A stretch of DNA of 64,000 nucleotides from Microterricola viridarii (GTDB taxonomy: Bacteria > Actinomycetota > Actinomycetes > Actinomycetales > Microbacteriaceae), in NCBI RefSeq assembly GCF_001542775.1, contig NZ_CP014145.1:2852001-2916000 (forward strand), written 5' to 3'. This document shows, one piece after another, positions 8,297-16,384 of this stretch. Position 1 is the stretch's first letter; each line of letters starts with the position of its first letter. The translations under genes were made by a program, and so were the position numbers. Under the pieces are notes generated by a model. It saw only the letters and a program-made list of their open reading frames with translations, was not told the DNA's origin and did no database searches.

Positions 8297-8967
8297 CTTC
8301 GGTCGCTAGCGCTCCCTCGAGCCAACGGGGGGAGGTTTCGACAAGCTCAACCAGCGGGGATGGGCGTGCGGAGATGGGCGTGCGGGGTGGTGGCTTCGGT
8401 CGCTAGCGCTCCCTCGAGCCAACGGGAAGGGGTTTCGACAGGCTCAACCAGCGGGGATGGGCGTGCGGGGAGGCGAGGCTTCGGTCGCTAGCGCTCCCTC
8501 GAGCCAACGGGAAGGGGTTTCGACAAGCTCAACCAGCGGGGATGGGCGTGCAGGTCGTGCGCGGTGTTGGCTTCGGTCGCTAGCGCTCCCTCGAGCCAAC
8601 GGGAAGGGGTTTCGACAAGCTCAACCAGCGGAGAAGCGAGCTGAGGGGCGAGGCTTCGGTCGCCAGCGCTCCCTCGAGCCAACGGGAAGGGGTTTCGACA
8701 GTCTCAACCAGCGGGGATGGGCGTGCGGGTCGTGCGGGGTGTTGGCTTCGGTCGCTAGCGCTCCCTCGAGCCAGCGGGAAGGGGTTTCGACAAGCTCAAC
8801 CAGCGGGGAGGCGAGCTGAGGGGCGAGGCTTCGGTCGCCAGCGCTCCCTCGAGCCAACGGGAAGGGGTTTCGACAAGCTCAACCAGCGGGGAGCAGGGGG
8901 GCAAAGCTTCGGTCGTTAGCGCTCCCTCTAGCCAACGGGAAGAGGTTTCGACAGGCTCAACCAGCGG
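8297..8967. repeat. Eight-copy imperfect tandem array of a two-module repeat
   Basis: This fills most of the 800-bp gap between two convergent operons. Eight units begin at 8297, 8394, 8479, 8571, 8654, 8746, 8829 and 8907. Each has a module of about 33 bp beginning CTTCGGTCGCTAGCGC, then about 24 bp beginning GGTTTCGACA and ending CAACCAGCGG. Units are about 61 bp with partly conserved links of 17-36 bp (GGGATGGGCGTGCGG or GGCGAGCTGAGGGGC). Periods alternate around 78-97 bp. No gene is believable inside it. Related copies occur near 21.8, 27.7 and 31.9 kb. Confidence 0.9.
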
Positions 8968-8983
8968 ACAGGCGAGGTTTCGC

Positions 8984-9682
8984 TTAGAGCAGCTTGCGGG
9001 CGGTGGCCCAGGCGGTGAGCTCGTGGCGGCTGGAGAGCTGCAGCTTGCGCAGCACAGCGGAGACGTGGGTCTCCACCGTCTTCGGCGAGATGAACAGCGC
9101 GCTGGCGACCTCCTTGTAGGCATAGCCGCGGGCGATCAGCCGCATCACCTCCTGCTCGCGCACCGAGAGCCGGTCGAGCTCCTCGTCGGTGGAGGCGACT
9201 TCGCCGCTGACCACACCGAAGGCGTCCAGCACGAAGCCGGCCAACCGCGGCGAGAACACGGCGTCGCCGCCGGCGACGGCGTGCACGGCACGGCTGACGT
9301 CGATGCCGGAGCTGCCCTTGGTGATGTAGCCGCGGGCGCCGGCCCGGATCACGCCGACGACGTCCTCTGCGGAGTCCGAGACGCTGAGTGCCAGGAAGCG
9401 CGTGCCGGGAACGAGCGGGGCCGCCTGTCGGATCACCGACGCTCCCCCACTCGGCGCAGCACCCGAGCCGGCGGGCGCAGAGGCATCCGGCACCGCACCC
9501 TCGGGCAGGTGCACGTCGAGCAGCACCACGTCGGGCGCGACCTCTGTGACCACGCGCACGGCGGACTCCACGTCGTGGGCCTCACCGACGACCTCGATTG
9601 AGCCGTCGAGATCGGCCTTGAGCCCGGAGCGGAAGATGGAGTGGTCGTCCACGATCACCACCCGCACACTGCGTTCAACCAC
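8984..9682 (-). CDS. LuxR/NarL-type response regulator paired with the PspC kinase
   Basis: About 232 residues. The receiver domain has VIVDDHSIFRSGL, the phospho-acceptor Asp in VVLLDVHLPEG and Lys in YITKGS; a Gly/Ala/Pro-rich insert follows the phosphorylation loop. The C-terminal LuxR helix-turn-helix is LSVREQEVMRLIARGY with SPKTVETHVSAVLRKL. It overlaps the 3' end of the PspC-domain kinase gene, which is its likely partner. A TTG at 9691 is an alternative start; the GTG at 9682 is chosen because ACGGGG lies about nine bases upstream. Confidence 0.88.
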   Translation of the reverse strand: MVERSVRVVIVDDHSIFRSGLKADLDGSIEVVGEAHDVESAVRVVTEVAPDVVLLDVHLPEGAVPDASAPAGSGAAPSGGASVIRQAAPLVPGTRFLALSVSDSAEDVVGVIRAGARGYITKGSSGIDVSRAVHAVAGGDAVFSPRLAGFVLDAFGVVSGEVASTDEELDRLSVREQEVMRLIARGYAYKEVASALFISPKTVETHVSAVLRKLQLSSRHELTAWATARKLL

Positions 9683-11042
9683 CGACTGCAACCCCGTTCT
9701 GTGTCGTCTGTTCTGAGCCTGCCACGGATGCCGCGGCGGTCGCCGACGCGGCGGATGCCGCCGGCTTGGCGCCGTTCGTGATCGGGGCGCCGAAGCGCAG
9801 GCTCACCTCTGTGCCTGTGCCGCCCGCGCCGGCTCGCACCGTGGCGCTGCCGCCGGCCCTGCGCATGCGGCCGATGATCGATTCCCGCACACCGAGGCGG
9901 TCGGCGGCGACATCCGCCACCTCGAACCCGGGCCCGCGGTCTCGGACGAACACCTCGACGGCGTGGGCGGTGCCCTCGACGTAGACCGACACCTCACCGC
10001 CGGCGTGCCTGGCCGCGTTCAGCATGGCCTCGCGCGCGGCGGCCGCGATCTCGCCGCTGGCACGCTCGCCCGATTCGCCGACGTCGACGACGTCCATCCG
10101 CACCGGGTAGTCGAGCTCGAGGGCCGCTGCCCAATCACGCAGGTCGGTGGCGAGGTCACTGTCTGCGGGGACGTCCGCCTCGAACAGCCAGCTGCGCAGC
10201 TCCCGCTCCTGGGCGCGGGCGATGCGGGCCACCTCACTGGAGGCTCCGGCCCGGTTCTGGATCAGGGCAAGGGTCTGCAGCACCGAGTCGTGCAGGTGCG
10301 CGGCGATCTCGCTGCGCTGCTCCTCACGCACCCGGCGGGTGCGCTCTGCACCGAGCTCGCGCCAGAGCCGCACCAGAACCGGGGCGAAGACGAGCGCGAT
10401 GCCGAAGAGCAGCAGCAGCACATAGAGCAGCGTGTAGATGCTGCTCTCTGCCGCAAACGGCCCGAACAGCACCGAGAGCACGAGCACGCCGAGCACCAGA
10501 GTCGCCGCCGTGCGTACCAACTTCTCGGTGCGTCGCCCGCGCTCCGGGTCGGTGCGGTCGATGAAGGTGACCCAGAAGCTGGCGGCGACGGCCAACACGA
10601 TGGCCACCAGGATCGGCGGCGCCACCTGCGCGAATGACCAGCCGGAGGAGTAATAGTTGCTGCGTCCGATGAAGAGGGCCAGGCCCGCGGCGAATGCCGA
10701 CAGCACGACCAGACCCCAGCCGACGGGTGCGCTGCGCGTGATGGTGTCGGCCTCGCCCTTGGCCGGTTCAAACGGCATGAGGGCCCAGAACCAGACGTAG
10801 AGCAGTATGCCCATGCCGGAGAGCAGCGAGAGCACCACGAAGATCGCGCGCACGACGCCGACCGGCCAGCCCAGATGGCTGGCCAGCCCCGCCGAGACCC
10901 CCGTTGCCATGCACGAGCGGGGCCGGGCCAGCCGCGGGCGCGGCGGACGCACCGGTCTGGGCGGCGGGCCCGCGCCGGCCCCGTGGCGCGCCGGATCCGC
11001 ACCCGGGGCGGGTGCGCGCGATTCCTGCACGTTCGTGGACAT
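9675..11042 (-). CDS. PspC-domain sensor histidine kinase
   Basis: About 455 residues. After a Pro/Arg-rich cytoplasmic start comes a PspC domain (CMATGVSAGLASHLGWPVGVVR, then a long helix ending FWALMPFEPAKGE), further membrane helices, and a kinase core with EIAAHLHDSVLQTLALIQNRA (His box) and an ATPase domain with VRDRGPGFEV. PspC domains sense envelope stress. It faces another PspC gene across a 114-bp promoter gap. Start choice is uncertain: TTG at 11054 is also in frame and neither has a clear ribosome-binding site. Confidence 0.9.
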   Translation of the reverse strand: MSTNVQESRAPAPGADPARHGAGAGPPPRPVRPPRPRLARPRSCMATGVSAGLASHLGWPVGVVRAIFVVLSLLSGMGILLYVWFWALMPFEPAKGEADTITRSAPVGWGLVVLSAFAAGLALFIGRSNYYSSGWSFAQVAPPILVAIVLAVAASFWVTFIDRTDPERGRRTEKLVRTAATLVLGVLVLSVLFGPFAAESSIYTLLYVLLLLFGIALVFAPVLVRLWRELGAERTRRVREEQRSEIAAHLHDSVLQTLALIQNRAGASSEVARIARAQERELRSWLFEADVPADSDLATDLRDWAAALELDYPVRMDVVDVGESGERASGEIAAAAREAMLNAARHAGGEVSVYVEGTAHAVEVFVRDRGPGFEVADVAADRLGVRESIIGRMRRAGGSATVRAGAGGTGTEVSLRFGAPITNGAKPAASAASATAAASVAGSEQTTQNGVAVGG

Positions 11043-11156
11043 AGTTGAATCCAAACAGAATTGCGCCGCGAGCGCTGGCGCCCGCGCCCGATCTCAGGGT
11101 GCGGTCAGGGATTCACCCCATAGCGCGAGAGTGCCGGTGCACGCCACGATCGAATC

Positions 11157-12827
11157 ATGACCACCGAACACCCACCCGTTGCACCGGGCACCGAGCAGGA
11201 TCCGACGGCACACGCCGCGGCATCCGGAACCGCCGGCGGCACGCCCTTCGGCGCCGCCGATTCGCCCTACACCTCCCGCCAGCAGAGCGATGAGCACGGC
11301 GGCACCCCGCACGGCTTCTTCGCCTGGATCCGCGGGCTCGGCCTGAGCCGGCAGCCGGGTTGGATCGGCGGAGTCTGCGCGGGTATCGCTGGCCGTCTCG
11401 GCATCGACCCGATCATCGTGCGCGGCATCCTCATCGTCTTGGCGCTGTTCGCGCCTCCCGTGCTCGTCTTCTACGGTGTCGCCTGGCTGCTGCTGCCGGA
11501 CACGGACGGACGCATCCACATGCAGCGCCTGTTGCGCGGCGACCCACAGCCCGCGCTCGGCGGCATCGCGATCCTGATCTTCAGCGGCCTGTTGCTGCCG
11601 CTGTCGGCAGCAGCCCAGGTGCTGACCGGCCTCAACTTCTTCTCACTGGCCGGCGGCGGGATGTGGGGCTTCTCGGCCTCCTCCGTCATCGGTTTGCTGT
11701 TCAATCTGGCCCTGCTCGGCGGCCTGGGCGCCTTCGTGTTCTGGCTGGTTCGACGCAGCAACAAAGACTCCTGGAGCGGGGGTGCTGCGTCAGCTTCGCG
11801 AACGGCTTCCGCGAGCCCCACCGCCGCTTCGGGCACGAACGGCGGCGGCATCGGGTCGGGGGACCCTGATGTCGCCGCTACCACCGCAGCCGCCGGCGTC
11901 AGCGACGTGCCTGCCGCGGCCGCGCCTTCCGCAGCCACGGATGCCGCAGGCGAGCCGCTCTCGCCCGGGGCAGGTGCCTCGGTCGACGAGCTCGCCGCCT
12001 GGAAGCTGCAGCACGAGGCATGGCGCACCGAGCGCGAACGTTTCAATCGGGAGCAGGCCGACGCCAACCGCGCCGCCCGCGCCCAGTGGGCCGCCGAGAA
12101 CAAGGCCCGCTCGCTGGCGTTCGCCGCGCAAGCCAGCGACTACCGCCGTGCCCGCAAACGCGAGCGCCCCCGGGCCAGCGCGTCAGCGGTGTTCTTCACA
12201 CTCGGCCTCGCCCTCGTCGTGGGCGCGGGCAGTGCCATCGTGGCCCTGACCAGCCCCGCGAACGCCGACTATGCGGCCACGATCGGCGTGCTGGTCGCGG
12301 CGCTCGTGACATCCGTCGCCATGATCGTCACCGGTGCGATGCGCCGACGCAGCGGGTTCCTCGCGTTCATCACCGTGCTGCTGCTGCTTGTGGGCCTCGG
12401 CACCTCGTTGGTGCCCCGGCAGGCGCAGCTGCTCTGGCCGTGGGCGTATGTCGACAACTCCCAGCAGCTCGGCACGATGACACAGCCGTGGGGCGACCTC
12501 AGCGTCTGGGTGTACAACTACTCGAACGACGCGACTGCCCCTCCCCGCGCCATGACGTTGGAGAAGGCGAACGGCAGCCTGTACATCAATCTCGACAGAG
12601 GCAGCTCGCTCACCTTGCGCGCCACCGTGGCGCCGGGGCAGCAGGTCATCGTGAACACGAACTCCTACGAGACCGGAGAGCTCACCCAGGTGACAGACAA
12701 GGCCATCAACGGCTCCGGTGAGCACAGCCTGTCGCTCGGCAGCTTTCGGGGCGGCCCTACCGCCGACCTGACGCTCGACGCCACGCTGTCGAACGGCTCC
12801 ATCATCATCACCGAGTACACGGACTGA
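11157..12827 (+). CDS. PspC-domain membrane protein with toastrack-like C-terminus
   Basis: The 556-residue protein has a PspC domain at about residues 60-117 (LSRQPGWIGGVCAGIAGRLG and GVAWLLLPDTDGRI) and two or more helices. A charged, Ala-rich cytoplasmic stretch with DELAAWKLQHEAWRTERERF (likely coiled coil, about 285-340) follows, then three more helices and an extracytoplasmic beta-rich tail (LYINLDRGSSLTLRATV to SNGSIIITEYTD). PspC proteins with such tails take part in envelope-stress sensing. Its divergent position to the PspC kinase suggests one functional unit. Confidence 0.85.
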   Translation: MTTEHPPVAPGTEQDPTAHAAASGTAGGTPFGAADSPYTSRQQSDEHGGTPHGFFAWIRGLGLSRQPGWIGGVCAGIAGRLGIDPIIVRGILIVLALFAPPVLVFYGVAWLLLPDTDGRIHMQRLLRGDPQPALGGIAILIFSGLLLPLSAAAQVLTGLNFFSLAGGGMWGFSASSVIGLLFNLALLGGLGAFVFWLVRRSNKDSWSGGAASASRTASASPTAASGTNGGGIGSGDPDVAATTAAAGVSDVPAAAAPSAATDAAGEPLSPGAGASVDELAAWKLQHEAWRTERERFNREQADANRAARAQWAAENKARSLAFAAQASDYRRARKRERPRASASAVFFTLGLALVVGAGSAIVALTSPANADYAATIGVLVAALVTSVAMIVTGAMRRRSGFLAFITVLLLLVGLGTSLVPRQAQLLWPWAYVDNSQQLGTMTQPWGDLSVWVYNYSNDATAPPRAMTLEKANGSLYINLDRGSSLTLRATVAPGQQVIVNTNSYETGELTQVTDKAINGSGEHSLSLGSFRGGPTADLTLDATLSNGSIIITEYTD

Positions 12828-12837
12828 GGCCGCCACC

Positions 12838-13371
12838 ATGAGCACACGCAACAAGAACGACGCTTCGGCCGAGGTCGGCACCGCACTGACCGAGCTGAAC
12901 GCAGAAACAGACACGGCGGTCGCCGAGATCGCGGATGCAGCACCGACGCCCACACCGACGCCCACACCGACGGCCACCACGGTACCGATGCTCTCTGTAC
13001 CCATCGCTGACGCAGCGACGGCCACGGCACCGGCACTTATGGCGAGCGACGGTTTCTCCGCGGCCGACGATGCGGTGCCCGAAGATCGTGCCTCCGCCGG
13101 CCCGCGCACCCGGTGGGCCGCCATCGTGTGGGGGCTGCTGTTCGCGGCCATCGCGATCGCCGCGCTCGTCACACTGTTGAGCGCCGAGAGCCGAGACGCC
13201 TTCGCCGCGTGGGCATTCGACCTCTCCCCCACCACAGTGACGCTCTACGCGCTGTTCGCCGTCGGCGCCCTGGTACTGGTCGCCGGGCTGGTCGGACTGC
13301 TGCGCCGCGCCCAGCGCAGCGTGCAGGGTCGAGGCCAGCGCCGGGAGCAGCGCCAGGCCGCCCGGTCCTAG
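12838..13371 (+). CDS. Small membrane protein with TP-repeat N-terminus, unknown function
   Basis: The 177-residue protein starts 10 bp after the PspC gene and is probably co-transcribed. The N-terminal 95 residues are acidic and disordered, with a TPTPTPTPT tract. Two hydrophobic helices follow (about 95-118 and 132-158), and the C-terminus is Arg/Gln-rich (RRAQRSVQGRGQRREQR). No family is recognised. Position suggests a link with the PspC envelope-stress genes. Confidence 0.75.
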   Translation: MSTRNKNDASAEVGTALTELNAETDTAVAEIADAAPTPTPTPTPTATTVPMLSVPIADAATATAPALMASDGFSAADDAVPEDRASAGPRTRWAAIVWGLLFAAIAIAALVTLLSAESRDAFAAWAFDLSPTTVTLYALFAVGALVLVAGLVGLLRRAQRSVQGRGQRREQRQAARS

Positions 13372-13400
13372 CGGGACACACGAGGGCCTGCCCGACGCGA

Positions 13401-13865
13401 CTACACGGCGGGCGGGCCCTGGATCACACTCTCGAGCTGGACCCCGGGGCCGGCCTGGATCTCGGCGCCGGCGTCATCCGACTTGCCACTGTCGCCCTTC
13501 GCGGGCTTGCCGCGTTTTGCGACGCGACGGCGTTTGTTCTCTGCCGCCTCCTGCGCCGCGATCGCCTCAGGTGATTCGGCCGGTCCGGCGGAATTCGCCT
13601 TCTTCTTCTTCTTTTTCTTCAACGGCTTCGGCACGGCGGTCGCGTCGTCGAGCATGCCGAGCCAGGCGTCGCGGCCGAGGGCGTGCACGACTTTGCTCAG
13701 TGTCGTCAGCGTCGAGCCCTTGCCCTTCTCGAGGCTGCGGACGGCCGTCAAACCGACGCCGGCGCGGTCGGCCAGTTCACGTTGGGAGTAGTCGCGTTTG
13801 ATGCGGAGTTCCCGCACGACGAGGCCGAGATCTCGCTCGACACGATCGACATCGAAGTCAATCAT
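13401..13865 (-). CDS. XRE-family helix-turn-helix regulator with lysine-rich tail
   Basis: The 154-residue protein has an XRE/Cro-type helix-turn-helix (about residues 14-68: YSQRELADRAGVGLTAVRSLEKGKG STLTTLSKVVHAL, broken here for length) resembling the HipB group. A low-complexity tail follows, with seven consecutive lysines at residues 83-89 and further basic clusters (KRRRVAKRGKPAKG). No toxin gene of the HipA type is adjacent. A perfect palindrome 40 bp upstream may be its own operator. The divergent neighbour is a 36-residue hydrophobic peptide gene. Confidence 0.85.
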   Translation of the reverse strand: MIDFDVDRVERDLGLVVRELRIKRDYSQRELADRAGVGLTAVRSLEKGKGSTLTTLSKVVHALGRDAWLGMLDDATAVPKPLKKKKKKKANSAGPAESPEAIAAQEAAENKRRRVAKRGKPAKGDSGKSDDAGAEIQAGPGVQLESVIQGPPAV

Positions 13866-13904
13866 CGCAAATCCGGCGCTTGATGCACTAGCATGTAGTC
13901 AAGT

Positions 13905-13918
13905 GTCGCATATGCGAC
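13905..13918. promoter_or_regulatory. 14-bp palindrome GTCGCATATGCGAC, putative XRE operator
   Basis: A perfect 14-bp palindrome lies 40 bp upstream of the XRE start and 112 bp upstream of the small membrane peptide gene. XRE repressors commonly bind such short dyads in their own promoter. The link to this XRE protein is inferred from position only. Confidence 0.55.
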
Positions 13919-13965
13919 CCTTATTTCAGCCAGTGGTGGGGCAAACTCACCGCATCGCACAGATC

Positions 13966-13994
13966 GTTGCCCGTCGGAACCTCGCACGGGCAAC
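13966..13994 (+). terminator. Terminator-like hairpin in the leader of the 36-residue peptide gene
   Basis: GTTGCCCGT (13966-13974) pairs perfectly with ACGGGCAAC (13986-13994) across an 11-nt loop, and CCGCTTTTG follows. It sits 36 bp upstream of a small membrane-peptide gene on the plus strand. It could be an attenuator, the 3' end of a short RNA, or a structured 5' leader. Confidence 0.5.
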
Positions 13995-14030
13995 CCGCTT
14001 TTGTATCTGCGCACAGAAAGGATTTCTCTC

Positions 14031-14141
14031 ATGATCGTTCAACTTATCGCCGCAGGCCTGTTTGTGATCGCCGCATCAACCATCACGTGGGCAATGCTCG
14101 CTCTGCGCAAGTCGCAGAGCCGACGCTCGGCCGCGGCCTAA
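14031..14141 (+). CDS. 36-residue single-helix membrane peptide
   Basis: ATG at 14031 is preceded by AAAGGA with eight-base spacing, a convincing ribosome-binding site. The peptide begins MIVQLIAAGLFVIAASTITW, one hydrophobic helix, and ends in a basic stretch (ALRKSQSRRSAAA). It lies between the XRE regulator (divergent) and murB (convergent, 12 bp away). The composition fits a small membrane-anchored peptide with a positive cytoplasmic tail, as in regulatory micro-proteins or hydrophobic toxins. No family is recognised, and coding status rests on the ribosome-binding site and composition. Confidence 0.6.
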   Translation: MIVQLIAAGLFVIAASTITWAMLALRKSQSRRSAAA

Positions 14142-14153
14142 ACCACTCGGTTC

Positions 14154-15353
14154 CTAGAGCTCGAGGCCGACGAGCACCGGCTCGGGGTGCAGGATCACGC
14201 CGAACTCGGCTTGCACCCTGCCCTGGACAAAGCGGGCCAGCTGCGCCACTTCCTCTGCGCTCGCCCCACCGGTGTTGGTGATCGCGAGCGTGTGCTTGCT
14301 CGAAATCGCCGCCCGGGAGCCGGGGAGGCTGAATCCGCGGCGGATGCCGGCGTTCTCGATGAGCCACGCCGCCGAGAGCTTCACGAGCGACTCGTTCGAG
14401 GCGGCCGCCCTGACATCCACTGTCGCGGCAGTGAGCTCGGCCTGGTGCGCCAGGAACGCGTCGAGCGGGCTGCCCTCCGCGGCCGCACCGAGCGGAACGG
14501 CCTCGTCGCGGGCATCCGGAACCAGCGGCCAGCGCGGGGCGGCAGCCGGCAGGGACCGGGCGAAGTTCTCGCGCACGATCGGGTTGGTGAAGAACGAGCC
14601 GGCGCTGGCCGTGTCACGGTCTTCGGCGTTCAGCACCATGCCCTTGGATGCGCGCAGCGCCAGCACGGCGTCGCGCACCTGCTGCACGCTCACCCGGTCG
14701 CCCAGCTGCACGCCGAGCGCCGTCGCGAGCTGCGCGTATGCGATGGGCTGGGCGAGCGCGCCACCCAGCACGGCCTGCTCGCCGGCGGTGTCGTGCAGCT
14801 CGAGTTCGACCGTGAGCACGATGCCCTGCCGGCCCTGCTTGAGCGCCGAGGTGCGGTAACCGAGTTCCAGCTCGGCGGCGGGAACGCGGCTGACCTCGCC
14901 GCTCAGGTAATCGAGGAAGTCGATCGAGACGAGGCTGGAGTCGAGCTCCTGGCCGTACGCACCGATGTTCTGCACCGGCGCGGCGCCGGTCGAACCGGGG
15001 ATCCCGGAGAGCGCCTCGATGCCGGACCAGCCGCGGTCGACCGTGTAGGCGACGAGCTCGTCCCACGGCTCGCCGGCCTGCACGCGCACGCGCACGCGGT
15101 CGGGCGCCGCGGCATCCGTTGGAAGCACCTCGATGCCACGGGTCGCAACTCGCAGCACGGTGCCCTCGAAGGGCTCGTCGGATGCGACGGTGTTGGAACC
15201 GCCGGCCAGCACCAGCCAGGCGCCATCGTCGTCCCACAGGTCGCGCGCCGCCTCGATGAGCTCGGCCTGCGTCGTGGCGGTGACCATGCGCTCCGGCACC
15301 CCACCAACCTGCATGGTGGTGAGGGCGGAGAGGGCTACGGTTTCTTCGCTCAT
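14154..15353 (-). CDS. murB: UDP-N-acetylenolpyruvoylglucosamine reductase
   Basis: The 399-residue FAD enzyme reduces UDP-GlcNAc-enolpyruvate to UDP-MurNAc with NADPH in peptidoglycan precursor synthesis in the cytoplasm. Visible motifs are TTMQVGGVPERMV at the start, WLVLAGGSN, the FAD-binding GIPGSTGAAPVQNIGAYGQE, the catalytic serine region DTASAGSFFTNP and FGVILHPEPVLVG near the end. It is longer than the roughly 340 residues of E. coli MurB because of an Ala-rich insert around AAEGSPLDAFLAHQAELT. Its ATG overlaps the hadB-like stop (ATGA). Confidence 0.95.
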   Translation of the reverse strand: MSEETVALSALTTMQVGGVPERMVTATTQAELIEAARDLWDDDGAWLVLAGGSNTVASDEPFEGTVLRVATRGIEVLPTDAAAPDRVRVRVQAGEPWDELVAYTVDRGWSGIEALSGIPGSTGAAPVQNIGAYGQELDSSLVSIDFLDYLSGEVSRVPAAELELGYRTSALKQGRQGIVLTVELELHDTAGEQAVLGGALAQPIAYAQLATALGVQLGDRVSVQQVRDAVLALRASKGMVLNAEDRDTASAGSFFTNPIVRENFARSLPAAAPRWPLVPDARDEAVPLGAAAEGSPLDAFLAHQAELTAATVDVRAAASNESLVKLSAAWLIENAGIRRGFSLPGSRAAISSKHTLAITNTGGASAEEVAQLARFVQGRVQAEFGVILHPEPVLVGLEL

Positions 15354-15775
15354 GGGGTCAGGGCGACGCGTGCCTGCGCCTTGCCGAGCACCGTCTGGCC
15401 GTCAAAGCTGACGGTGAGGTCGATGCGGGCGATGCCGGCATCCGGCTCGAGCGCGCCGACCTTGGCGAGCACGGTGACCTCGGCGCCGTCGGCCGGGTCG
15501 ACGGGGACGGGCCTGGTGAACTTCACCTGGTAGTCGACAACGCGCGCCGGGTCGCCGGCCCAGTCGACGACGGGCTGCACGGCCAGGCCCATGGTGAGCA
15601 TGCCGTGGGCGAGGACGCCGGGCAGGCCGACGGATGCCGCCACGTCGTCGCGGTAGTGGATCGGGTTGAAGTCGCCAGATGCCCCGGCGTAGCGCACGAG
15701 GGCGTCACGGCTGAGCGTGTAGCTGCGCTCGGCGACGACGTCGCCGACGGTGAGATCAGAGAGGGTGGGCAGCAT
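15350..15775 (-). CDS. MaoC-like (R)-hydroxyacyl dehydratase subunit, HadB type
   Basis: The 141-residue hot-dog-fold protein has the MaoC catalytic motif YAGASGDFNPIHYRDD (Asp and His) followed by GVLAHGMLTMG. It resembles mycobacterial HadB, which dehydrates 3-hydroxyacyl-ACP with HadA. It starts directly after the HadA-like stop and overlaps murB at its end. The hadA-hadB-murB order recurs in actinobacteria. In organisms without mycolic acids the exact substrate is unsettled. Confidence 0.88.
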   Translation of the reverse strand: MLPTLSDLTVGDVVAERSYTLSRDALVRYAGASGDFNPIHYRDDVAASVGLPGVLAHGMLTMGLAVQPVVDWAGDPARVVDYQVKFTRPVPVDPADGAEVTVLAKVGALEPDAGIARIDLTVSFDGQTVLGKAQARVALTP

Positions 15776-16222
15776 TTATTCGTCTCCTCTGACCACGAGC
15801 GTGGAGATGGCCGTGACGACGTGCTCGCCGGCAGCGTCGGTGATGGTGGACTCTGCGGTCACCATGGCGTGCGGGCCGAGCGTCTTGACGCTGGCGACAC
15901 GGAGGGTGGCGGTGAGTTCGTCGCCGGCCACGATCGGGCGGCTGTAGCTGAAGCGCTGATCGCCGTGCACGACGCGGCTGAAGTCGATGCCGGCATCCGG
16001 CTCGGCCAGCAGCTGCGCGAGCGTGAGCTCCTGCACAACGACGGCGAAGGTGGGCGGTGCGACAACATCGGCGTGGCCGGCCGCGCGGGCGGCCTCCGGG
16101 TCGAGGTTGATCGGGCTGGTGGCGAAGACGGCGCGGGCGAATTCGCGTACCTTCTCACGGCCGACCAGATAGGGCGCGGTGGGCGGGAAGATCCGGCCCT
16201 GCAGTTCGGGGTTCACAGACAC
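15776..16222 (-). CDS. FAS1-type dehydratase partner subunit, HadA type
   Basis: The 148-residue protein is of the MaoC_dehydrat_N (FAS1_DH) group, with REKVREFARAV, then VVAPPTFAVVVQELT and RVVHGDQRFSYSRPIVAGDELTA. It lacks the complete catalytic His/Asp motif and should pair with the following HadB-like subunit. The GTG start at 16222 gives the family-typical opening; a second in-frame GTG is two codons later. It is the first gene of a three-gene operon ending in murB. Confidence 0.87.
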   Translation of the reverse strand: MSVNPELQGRIFPPTAPYLVGREKVREFARAVFATSPINLDPEAARAAGHADVVAPPTFAVVVQELTLAQLLAEPDAGIDFSRVVHGDQRFSYSRPIVAGDELTATLRVASVKTLGPHAMVTAESTITDAAGEHVVTAISTLVVRGDE

Positions 16223-16301
16223 GACACCAGTCTAGGCAACGCAGCTGGCCGCCTCTGCTGTGCGAGGGCCTGCGGCATCGGCCCGGGAGGCAATAAACAG
16301 G

Positions 16302-16337
16302 TAGGGAGGCCAGAATCCGTGGATTCTGGCCTCCCTA
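16302..16337. terminator. Hairpin terminator after the APC permease
   Basis: A perfect 17-bp stem pairs 16302-16318 (TAGGGAGGCCAGAATCC) with 16321-16337 around GT. It lies 47 bp past the permease stop on the minus strand, where TGTTTATT follows. It separates the polyamine operon from hadA. Confidence 0.75.
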
Positions 16338-16384
16338 TCTGCCGTGCGCCTCCCAGCCGAAGGCCGACCGGACGCGCCCGGAGA

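Noticed and set aside
8297..8967. CRISPR array
   Set aside because: The segments between repeats are themselves repeated (two link types), unit lengths vary, the repeats are not short identical palindromes and no cas genes are near.
8457..8967. Small proteins encoded by the repeat array (LVELVETPSRWLEGALATE-type peptides)
   Set aside because: Several frames on both strands stay open only because the unit is repeated. There are no ribosome-binding sites and no protein-like variation.
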